Shown piece by piece: positions 44,860 to 54,055 of a stretch of 64,000 bases of DNA (positions within the stretch are counted from its first letter, which is position 1; each line of letters opens with the position of its first letter). Source of the DNA: Triglochin maritima (Eukaryota > Streptophyta > Magnoliopsida > Alismatales > Juncaginaceae); assembly GCA_963682175.1 (NCBI GenBank), contig OY821791.1:25223826-25287825 (forward strand), written 5' to 3'. Under the pieces are notes generated by a model, which had not been told where the DNA came from, did not search any database, and was given only the letters and a program-made list of their open reading frames with translations. The position numbers and the translations under genes are program-made.

Positions 44860-45091
44860 GTGGTTGAGCGTTCATTTGTATATATGATAAAAAAAACTCA
44901 TTCAGTGAGCATCGATTGTTGTGGGCCCCAACCCTTGAGTATTTGGGCCCCATTTCTTTCACGTATTTGTATCCCTTCCTTAGTATCTCACAGGTTTTGA
45001 GGGAATTTGGGTTGTGTCGATCAACATAGCCATAATCTTCCCTGTGTCCTTCACATTGGTGAGATCTAATCTTTTTCATGCATAAATCCAT
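44852..45091 (-). CDS. antisense ORF in A 3' UTR
   Basis: 79 codons, antisense to A. The central block NPNSLKTCEILRKGYKYVKE and GPKYSRVGAHNN match E. The N-terminal third is read in a different frame from the D/B/E starts because of an indel. It overlaps the last bases of the integrase stop by eight bases. Confidence 0.35.
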   Translation of the reverse strand: MDLCMKKIRSHQCEGHREDYGYVDRHNPNSLKTCEILRKGYKYVKEMGPKYSRVGAHNNRCSLNEFFLSYIQMNAQPLM

Positions 45092-46278
45092 GTAGTATCT
45101 TGCTTACATTCATTGAGGACAATGCATGAAGTAGGTGTGGGGGGGTGTTTTACGTGTGTACATAGTTGAGTCTTGTCTTTTGATTTTTTTTCTTTTGTTT
45201 GCATTTTTAGAGTCATGTTAGTGTGCTGCATTTAATATCGATATATCTGCTTGCCATGATCCTTGGGTGACTTGTCTTCTTTTGCTTGCCTAGTGCTTTA
45301 AAATTTCCACATTTCTTTCAAAATCCTCATGTGTTTGCGAAAGAAAATGTTTTGTGGGTTTTGTGTGTGTTTAGCATGTGCAAAACCGTTGAGAGGCAAA
45401 GTAAAAAGAAAGCTCCCAAAATTGTCTTGAACTTGATGCATTAGGATATCTAGTACAGTGACTTTAGGATTTATCGAGTCGTTAGGATGCACCCCAGTTT
45501 TCCTTTGGGGGTGAGTAATCATAGGGTTTCAGTGCTCAAACATTTAAAGAAGTCCACCCTGAACCTAGTGAGTCAATAATTCGTGTCTGTTAACTTAAGG
45601 AAGTTTGTTGTAGTCAAGGACCCTTTAAATCTTGTTGTGAGACATTAAGTGTAGGGGTTTTGGTTCATGTGTAGATAAGAAATAAGTGAGTAGGTGTTCT
45701 CTCTTCTCGCACGGCTCCTACCACTCGGGAAAGTAGGTCTGAAGTGACTTTGTGCCTGGTGCTTTCGAGTCATCTGACTTGGGATGCGCCGACCGAACTC
45801 CCGTTACACGGGTGGTAGGGATTGCCCTATGTGGATATTTGGGGAAAGGTGTACGTGATAGTGTAAGTCCTCATGGGCAATGATGCACGAAACCTGACCC
45901 TGGGAGAATGAAGCTCAAACTAATAAAAAGAAAAGAAAAAAAATGCAAATGATTCAATAGATTAGGTGTGTGGACTGATTACCTATATAAAGTCGGGCCC
46001 GTAGGATTACCGCGCCCAATGATCGACAAAATTTGTCCAACGAGTCGAGTGTCTAGATTGAATAATGCATCTTGCTCGGATTTTGTGGGTATATCCGCTA
46101 GAAACCCTCAGGAGAAAACACTCCTCCTCCTTGGCAACAAGGAGGTTTAACGGCTTGTTGCACGTGCTAAGTGCAACCATGATTCCTACGAAAGTGAGTT
46201 AGGATTTCTTGTTTCTCGTTTGCTTTTCTCTTTCTTTGTTTTGCTCGGGACTAGCAAAAACTTAGGTGTGGGGGTATT
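44860..46278 (+). other. 3' UTR of A
   Basis: It has the same order as B: antisense ORF region, CATTGAGGACAATGCATG followed by TAGGTGTGGGGGGG (internal PPT-like, about 45132-45147), an A-rich patch (45925-45942), small ORF, hairpins (46126-46173) and the terminal PPT (about 46262-46278). No env-like gene is present. Confidence 0.8.
46019..46150 (+). CDS. conserved small ORF in gypsy 3' UTR (A copy)
   Basis: 43 codons beginning MIDKICPTSRVSRL and ending LLLLGNKEV, the same length as in H and B. The perfect hairpin CCTCCTTG-GCAA-CAAGGAGG lies at 46126-46145. Confidence 0.42.
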   Translation: MIDKICPTSRVSRLNNASCSDFVGISARNPQEKTLLLLGNKEV

Positions 46279-47824
46279 TGATTGATATCATTTCATGCTC
46301 ATATTTATATCTTATATCCATTATCTTACACCTAAGCAATGCTACGTGACGAGTTTTATGTTTAGTTTTCAGGAATAAAGAGGTTTGAAGAGAAAAACCA
46401 TGAAAGGACCCATAAGCAGGAAAAAATGACTTAATTGTGAGACCTAGGGACTGAGATGCAATGGAGAACGACCTGATCGTAAGACCGAAGGACCTAAGAG
46501 CAAAATAGGAAACTCCACACCATCATGGGGAGTATTTTGGCAATTCTATTTGGGTCGGAGCTCCAACAGACCAAGTAGATGCATCCAAGACCAAGAAACA
46601 CTTCCAGCAAAGCCCAACAGAAAACCCAGACGGATCTGGGCTTTATAGGCCGCCAATTGGCGGTCTGGATCATGCCAGATCCGCCCAAACTTCTCCTGGA
46701 CTTGTATTAATGTTCGTTTAGGCTATTTTTGGTATTGGTTTAGTCCCACATCGGGGGATTGTCCCGGATTAGCTTTTTCCATGCTTATAAATAGAACTCT
46801 TCACCTCCCATTGTATCGATCTCTCTCTTTGGTGGCATCTTCCCTACTAAGAGTGAAGCCTTGAAGCAAAACTCTGGTGGAGGAAGAGCTGCTTGTAATT
46901 TGAGTGAGTTAATAATAGATGTTTTCTTTAGCTTGTTAATTCTTGCTTAGTTGATTTCCTTTTATGTGTTTTCTTTGTTGCTTGTTTTGTTTTATGCTTC
47001 TTTAATATTTCTTGCTTGATTAGTATAGTTTCATTTCAGTATAATGCTTCATTTTATTAGAGTAGTTAGTTTAAATTTGTGTGAGTAGTTCCATCCCCAT
47101 TTGGGGGGTGGAGAAATATGTGATATAATCATGTAGTGTATTAAGTGTGTGTTATCTTTATCCCTTGAGCTTTATATGATTTCCATAACCATCTAATGGG
47201 TTTTCACCCTTATCTTTGATATGCTAATGCTCTTGAATGAAGCTTAGCTTTTGCTTTGATTAGTGGACCAATTCTATGGGGAATGATAAGGTTAGGATAT
47301 GGATGAAGTTAATATTGGAAACACATTTTGTAGTGTATGTGCTCTTGTTATCTTTACCTTAGCAAATGTCTTGTATGTTTTAATGATGTAGTCTTATCTT
47401 AATTCATGTGGAGGCATAGTAGGGTCTAGTCTTTATACTTGAGTTCATGTAGCTTCATTCCAATTATTGTCTTGTATGTTTTAATGATGTAGTTTTATCT
47501 TAATTCATGTTGAGGCAAAGTTGGATGTAGTTTTATGATTTCAAGCACTACATGTTGTGAGATGCTTAATGAATACACACACACACACACACACTTCTTT
47601 ATGTTCACATTATTTCTCTACCCCCTTTGGGGTTTAGTTTTCTTGCTTTTCTTCCATTTCCATTTGCACCTTAGTGTAGTTTAGTGTAACCAACCTTTCT
47701 CTCCTTCTTTTTACCTCTCGCCTTCGAACAAACCAATCGTCGACACACCTCCCAGTGGACGACCCGTATTTGCCACCACTTCAACGTGGCCGTGCACTTG
47801 CGGTTAATATAAACCGATCAATTA
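46279..47824 (+). repeat. 3' LTR of A
   Basis: 1546 bp, carrying a 98-bp tandem unit absent from the 5' LTR. The USE-like box is at 46743-46753, TATAAATA at 46786-46793, and the palindrome core at 46650-46663. A CA microsatellite is at about 47574-47594. The end is CGATCAATTA (terminal CA mutated). Confidence 0.93.
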
Positions 47825-47940
47825 GTGCATCGGAATGAGTTCCTCAAGCTCATTCGATGGATGCAGCAGACCTGCATCACTAAGAATGGGGCTTCTCCCG
47901 AAGTCATCCAACAAGGACCTCCGACCATCGTTTATATCAT
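47825..47940 (-). mobile_element. 116-bp piece of element D
   Basis: It matches the reverse of B about 29722-29838 (DLGRSP, DASMLHP codons). It starts with the right TSD copy of A (47825-47829) and ends with ATCAT (47936-47940), the left TSD of the solo LTR. Confidence 0.9.
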
Positions 47941-49500
47941 TGATTGACATCATTTCATGCTCATATTTGTATCTTATATCCATTATCTTACACCTAAGCA
48001 ATGCTACGTGACGAGTTTTATGTTCAGTTTTCAGGAATAAAGTGGTTTGAAGAGAAGAGCCATGAAAGGACCCAAAAGCAGGAAAATGGACTTAATTGTG
48101 AGACCTAGGGACTGAGATGCAAGGGAGAAGGACCTGATCGTAAGACCGAATGACCTAAGAAAAAAACATGAAACTCCACACCATCATGGGGAGTATTTTG
48201 GCAATTTGATTCGGGTCGGAGCTCCAATAAACAAAGTAGATGCATCCAAGAACAACAAAGACCACCAACAAAGCCCACAACAAATCCCAGATGAATCCAG
48301 ATCCAATAGACCGCTAATTGGCGGTCTTGTACCGCTAATTGGTGCTCCAAATCATTCTGGATCCTCTCAGATTTGTGGGGTACGTGTATTAGTGTATTCC
48401 TAGTCGATTTTTGGTATTGGTTTAGTCCCACATCGGGGGATTGTCCCGGATTAGCTTTTTCCATGCCTATAAATAGAACTCTTCACCTTCCATTGTAATT
48501 ACTCATTGCTTGGTGGCATTTTCTCTACTAAGGAGTGAGCCTTGAAGCAAAAACTCAAGGTGGAAAAACTATGCTACCTTCAATGTGAGTCATTTGTTAA
48601 TAAAATAATTCTTCTATTTTCTTTTAATCTTGTCTTTTAACTTGTGCATGCTTGTTTAGTCTTTCCTTTCCCTTTAAAGTTTATTTAGTGTTTCTTGCTT
48701 GCTTAGTGTAGTTTCATTTCAGTATTATGCTTCATTTTGTTAATATAGTTAGTTTAAATATGTGTGAGTGGTTCCATCCTCATTTGGGGGGTGGAGAAAT
48801 ATGTGATATAATCATGTAGTGTATTAAGTGTGTGTTATCTTAATCCCTTGAGCTTTATATGATTTCCATAACCATCTCATGGGTTTTCAATCTTATCTTT
48901 GATATGCTAATGCTCTTGAATGAAGCTTAGCTTATGCTTTGATTAGTGGACTTATTTTATAGGGAATGATAAGGTTAGGATATGGATGGAATTAATATTG
49001 GAAACACAATTTGCAGTGTATGTACTCTTGTTGCCTTTACCTTAGTTAATGTCTTGTAGGTTTTAATGATATAGTCTTATCTTAATTCATGTGGAGGCAT
49101 AGTAGGGTCTAGTCTTTATACATGAGTTCATTTAGCTTCATTCCAATTATTGTCTTGTATGTTTTAATGATGTAGTCTTATCTTAATTCATGTGGAGGCA
49201 AAGTTGGATGTAGTTTTATGATTTCATGCACTACATGTTTTGAGGAGCTTAATTGAACACACATAGACACACATCTTTATATTCACATTATTTCTCTACC
49301 CCCTATGGGGTTTAGTTTTATTGCTTATCTTCCATTTCCTTTTTGCATCTTAGTGTAGTTTAGTGTAACCAACCTTTCTCTCCTTTCTTTACCACTCGCC
49401 TTCGAAAACCAAACGTCGACACACCTCCCAGCAGACGACCCGTATTTGCCACCACTTCAACACTGCCGTGCACTTGCAGTTTAAATAAAACGATCAATCA
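47941..49500 (+). repeat. solo A-type LTR with perfect TSD
   Basis: 1560 bp from TGATTGACATC to CGATCAATCA with no internal region. ATCAT lies on both sides (47936-47940, 49501-49505). The flanks rejoin to continuous D coding sequence. U3 has palindromes (about 48308-48345), a USE-like box (48425-48435) and TATAAATA (48468-48475), again 32 bases apart. It arose by recombination between the two LTRs of a former element. Confidence 0.95.
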
Positions 49501-50472
49501 ATCATCAAGCATAAGCTCGGTCATAGGTGGGTCCTTGTTGGAGTCAATCTAAAGCTCAAAGGGCTCAATAACCCTAGGATACGGGGTGACAACACCTTCT
49601 GGAATGGGCATATGTTGAGGTGTGTCCCCCTCACTAATGGTGTCAACAGAATCATGCAACGAACACTCCCTTTGTACATTCATGTTTGATGTCAGCTCAC
49701 TCTGTTGCATTGGAAAGACAGGCAATGAGTTTTCGCTGGGCCCACAAACATTCTCAATGGGTTGCATTGGTGTTAGGGGTGTTCGTTGATTTTACGGTGC
49801 TTTCTCTAATTGGCAGATGCGATTGAGATTTAAAGGTTGGTCCATGAGTTCTTGTTGTCTATCAGAGTTTAACACATGAAACTTGGCACTCATGTACCGA
49901 AGGAGAGCTTCATGAGACCATATCTACAATTAATTAAGGCACTGGAGGTTGCCAAAAATGGTCTACCCAAAATCAAAGGTTTTTGAGAGTGGGTGTGCGC
50001 AACAAGATTGGTATCAAGGACAACAAAATCAACTGGAAATATAAAATCTCCAACTTTGATAGACACGTCCTCGATAATCCCCTTTGGAATATGAATGGAT
50101 CTATCCGCCAATTAGAGGGTGATCTTAGTTCGTTTCAATTCTCCCAAGTTCAACTGTTTATAAACAGAAAATGGGAGGAGGTTGACCGCTGATCCTAAAT
50201 CAAGCAATACATTACTCATGCTAGTGTCCCCTATCGTACATCGAATAGTAGGACACCCAGGGTCCTTGTACTTTGTGTAGGTGGGATTGGACAAAAGTGA
50301 GCTTACATTTGCAGCCAAGAATGCTTTCTTAGGAACATTGGTCTTCCTCTTGGTGGTGCAGAGATCCTTCAACACTTTGGCATATTGAGGTATTTGTTGG
50401 ATGACATCGAACAAGGGGATGTTAACCTTCACTTGCTTAAACACCTCTAACATCTTATCCATTGTGTCACTC
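49501..50472 (-). pseudogene. D aspartic protease and C-terminal region
   Basis: ORFs 50462-50112, 50111-49890 and 49767-49549 form one ancestral frame. The retropepsin has LLDLGSAVNLLPFSVY. A stop after KRTKITL (50114-50112, CAA to TAA) precedes LADRSI in B. The ILGRPFLATSSALINC motif follows. The sequence is closely related to B 28740-29690. Confidence 0.85.
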
Positions 50473-52156
50473 TGCTTTTTAGTTAACCTACTGGGATAGG
50501 GAGCTTTTGGCAGGTAAGTTTTCTACGGTGCCTGAGAAGGAGGTGTTGGTGTATTACCCTCACTCTCAGCCTCTTCTTCACCACCATTCCCATTGAGGGG
50601 CTGCATAGATGGTGGTGGGTGTGGCAAGGAAATGTGATTGTCAACCTGCTTTCATTCCTTAAGGTTACAATGGCATTGACATGGTGAACAGGTTCCTCCA
50701 CATGGTTCACTTTCCGCCCCCGAGGTACCACATTCTCATTTTGCATGTGTTGTTGCTGGTACATGCGGTGGTTAGCCTTAGGCTGGCTAGGTAGAGACCC
50801 TCTCTCTCTTTCATGTACAGACTGAGCCAATTGGCTGATCTGAAGCTCAAGAGATTTGATGGTATGCTGATTTTAAGTGAGAACTTGACTTGTGGTTGTC
50901 ATTAAAAAATTCATTGAGTTTTCAAGTCCACGAGTCAAGGTCTCAAGCGAATTGAATCGGGTTTCCATATTGTTGGAATTTGGGAAACCCGATTGATTGG
51001 TAGTTTGCGTTTGGGGTGGCTGATAAGATTGTGCATGCATGGGAGGTTGGTGTGGTTGGTTAGGTGATCCATAGGAGTTTGAAGGACCACCCGGGGCATT
51101 ATTTTGGTTCCATGAAAAATTGGGGTGATTCCTCCATCCGGGATTATAAGATGACGAGTATGGGTCAATTCTAGCTCTATCATAGATGGCGTTGACATGT
51201 TCCATCACAGGAGGAATGGACGCACACTCTCTTTCTACATGACCTATCGTACCACATGAATCACAGGGAATTGGACCAGAGGTGGACATGTGAGGTGCAC
51301 CTTGTTGGTTTTGGATCTCAATCGAATCCATACGGCGCATTACGGCCGCCATGCGCGCCTCGGTTGCCGTAGTGGTATCGACAGCAAATGCGGCACCCGA
51401 TCTAGTCGAGTTTGCATTCGCGATCCTTGCTCCTATGCTAGATGATGCAGGTGGTTCCCTAACACTCTCCTATTGCATGGTTTTCTCAGCAGTGTCTTCT
51501 AGGAAAGCCCTTGCCTCCCTTTCATCATTTCTTAAGAATTCTCCTTCACACATGGACTCAAGGTGCGTTCGGGACGGGATGTGAAGACCCTCGTAGACAA
51601 TCTGACAAAGGCGCCACAACTCGATGCCATGGTGAGGGCATGAGGATAGTAGCTCCTTGAATCTCTCTAAATATGCATGCAATGTTTTGGTCTCAAGTTC
51701 ATAGAACGAATTGATTTCGTTCCATAATTTTTGAGTCTGATGATTTGGAAAGTACTTCTTGAGGAATGCATATTGAAATTCATCCCAAGTCCTAAAGGCA
51801 TTCGCTTGGTTGTCGTACAACCACTTCTTGGCATCATCCTTTAGTGCAAAGGGCAGAAGCCTAAGATGGATGGAGTCTGTGCTAAGTTGTTGCAGCTTGA
51901 ACACAACACATACCTCCTCAAATTCCCTGAGAAAGATATAGGGGTCACCTTTCCCAGTGAAGTGAGGGAGCATGGAAATAAACTGGGCCTTAACCTTAAA
52001 GTGGTTCCCATTTTCCTCTGGCAATACGATGCATGAGGGTAGAGCAGTACGGCTCGGGTAGCATCGATCACGTAGAGGTATGAGAGCCACAACAGGAAGA
52101 ACAGGTGGTACTGGTGGGTCCAGGAACTGCTCCTCCTTGCGGAAATGAGCAGCCAT
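50473..52156 (-). pseudogene. D gag
   Basis: ATG at 52156 begins MAAHFRKEEQFLDPP, as in B. The capsid domain includes FALKDDAKKWLYDNQ and LSSCPHHGIELWRLCQIVYE. A TGG-to-TAG change ends the frame after EKTMQ (51470). The knuckle CDSCGTIGHVEREC lies in 51352-50873. A further shift near 50640 breaks the linker. It shows that the frameshift at 27862 is private to B. Confidence 0.87.
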
Positions 52157-53346
52157 TGAACCCAGACTATGTGCAACACGAGAGGAGGGAGGTGTCGAGA
52201 AATCGACTACCGAAGAAGGGTTGACGACACGCCTCGTCAAACGGCCACTCTCGTCTGGTGCCCACAAAAACATGCACAAAGGTGTACACACACAAACCAA
52301 AACTTTTTTTTTTTCAAAATAAAGAATGTGCGTAGCGGAGAAGACGGAGGGACACAGAAGAGAAGGAATGACTCAGGAGAGAAGGGAAGAAGTCCTTATG
52401 CTACGGCGGGTAGGTACAGGTAGATGCAGACAACTAAACAAAGCCCAAACAGTCCTAAGGTCGCTATAGGTCCTTACAGCTAGACGACGCCTAACTGCGA
52501 GGTAACACGACCTCAACACGCCTCAACTCCCTACGATAAGGACCACAAAGCCCAGCAAGTGAGTTAAGATCCGGAGATCTCGTCTCTCCTACTATCGACA
52601 GAGTGGGCAACGCCGATCAGGCCATGACGGTCGGGACCGGATCACTCTCCTAATGCGTCCGAAATCCTTAGGGCCAATGTCTACTTGATTTTAAAATTAG
52701 GCTCTTGATTAGTGTAGCTTTTGGGGCGAAGGAAAGGGTGATGAAATCCCCCACCTTATCTTATATGGGACAACCCATCCTAAGTAGCGTTTTGGAGTCC
52801 TAAATCTAGCAATCAACTATCCAAACAAACGCTCAACTCACACTTGTTGCAATGCACTTCCTACTCACTAATGCATGTTCATACGAAATGCATGAATGAG
52901 AGAAGGAAATGCATACCTCACGCCAGCACTCAGCAACTGAAAGTAAAGCTAAAAGAAAAGACAATCTACGTGTCTAAGTCGAGCACATGATGCATGACCT
53001 AAACAAGAAATAATGCCTAATCTTATGCTTTGGGTTTTAAGGTCCAAGTTGCTTAAAGGGAGATTGGTTATTGATCTGGGAACCAACTATAAGTTAAAAC
53101 ATGCCAAATCGAGTCCCAGATCACTATATCAGATAACACAACAAGCCAAAGAAAAAACAAAACAGAGCTCACAAGACCGCCAGTTTGCGGTCCTAGGCCG
53201 CTGATTGGCGGTCCAAGCTACTTTGTTCCGCTCCAAATTTCTCCTGGTTCTTTGCCTTTAGCCTCAGAGTCTCCTGAAACAAAGAAAACTATAAAACTCA
53301 AATTAATTCCACTCGAATCGTCCATACCAGAGTCTGGACTGGCACC
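52157..53346 (-). other. leader of D, truncated
   Basis: It aligns with the leader of B. Dyads are at 53175-53192 (GACCGC-CAGTTT-GCGGTC) and 53197-53213. The splice-donor-like GAG|GTATG is at about 52919-52912. The GGGGGATTTCAT stem block is at 52730-52760. Sequence stops at GGCACC (53341-53346), 2 bases before where the PBS should begin, and is replaced by a copia LTR start. Confidence 0.8.
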
Positions 53347-54055
53347 TGAAAGGAATGTGTTCTAAAAGTTTTACTTTTATATGTCAATTATTATGAATTG
53401 TATGTGCAAACATTTTGTTCCTTGATTATGGTATTCGTCTTTTGGAAGTGTTAAGGAAGAGGCACTTGGTCCTTAACCGTAGAGCTCTAAAAGATAATGG
53501 CTTACATAAATCAAAAGTTATTCACAATCATGGTAATTAACAAGTAACACTAATTACTGAGATAAGATTGTCGTGTTGGTCATCGATTGTTGTAGCTCTA
53601 CAAATAATTGACGACACAGGTATATAAAAGAGGAAAAGATTACTTTTATATATTGAATAGACCTAACAAATGAAACATTATGGAATTCTGTTTCGTGTCA
53701 TTAATGTTTTTACTGTGTCTTGGATCCTAAGATATGAGACTTATATCTTTTCACTCAAGAAGTGTTTAATTTGATTATTGTCAAAAGCTACCAATGAGTG
53801 TAGTGACAACGGCAATAGTTGGTTGAACATGACTTGTGCTGGAAAAGATAGCTAGTCAAACAATTATCATTGCCCCTCTTAATTGAGTGATGATATTAGT
53901 GGGCCCCTTTAGGTATGATTCTATCTTTGTGGATTATTTTAATAAATGTAGGTTGCATGTTAGTAGAATAAAACACAAATAGATGTACATAAAATTGCTG
54001 AAAATATGAAAACGATCTTGTATGATGTATTGAAATTTTAAAAATATATACATAC
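53347..54055 (+). repeat. chimeric, internally deleted copia LTR (main part)
   Basis: It starts exactly at TGAAAGGAATGTG and follows the F LTR to CCCCTT (53909). It then jumps to TTAGGTATGATTC near the LTR 3' end. The remaining 21 bp lie at 62950-62970 beyond G. The join shares CCTT with both break points. The left flank (GGCACC of D) and right flank (AAGTT of E2) do not form a TSD, so the two halves probably came from two different copia insertions. Confidence 0.85.

Larger units (their letters stand above)
20630..47824 (+). mobile_element. Athila-like gypsy element A, full gag-pol, interrupted by B
   Basis: The LTRs are 20630-22077 and 46279-47824. The perfect TSD is GTGCA (20625-20629, 47825-47829). 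The element's own length without B is about 11.1 kb. Order: tRNA-Asp PBS, leader, gag, protease, RT, RNase H, integrase, a 1.4-kb 3' UTR, PPT. RNase H-integrase after RT is the gypsy order. There is no env-like ORF. Stops and frameshifts disable every domain. Athila affiliation is inferred from the tRNA-Asp primer, the DLG retropepsin and FMDDFS RT. Confidence 0.93.
1901..53346 (-). mobile_element. host gypsy element D, split by H, E, A and a solo LTR
   Basis: D is a minus-strand gag-protease gypsy element close to B. Its segments read leftward: leader and gag 53346-50473, protease and C-terminal region 50462-49501, 47940-47825, 20629-20589 and 3140-2930, then 3' UTR to 1901. Each junction rejoins to sequence collinear with B around 29640-29965 once the insertions and one TSD copy are removed. 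Its 3' LTR is outside the window to the left. Its 5' LTR and PBS are missing because the sequence breaks at 53346 at the start of a copia LTR. Confidence 0.85.

Noticed and set aside
44860..46278. env-like gene downstream of A integrase
   Set aside because: No long sense ORF, signal peptide or membrane segment is present; only the 43-codon ORF stays open.
47574..47594. CA microsatellite as an independent feature
   Set aside because: It is a regular part of the A-type LTR and occurs at the same place in H, A and, shortened, in the others.
53347..54055. ordinary solo copia LTR
   Set aside because: Left and right flanks do not form a target-site duplication and an internal segment is missing.
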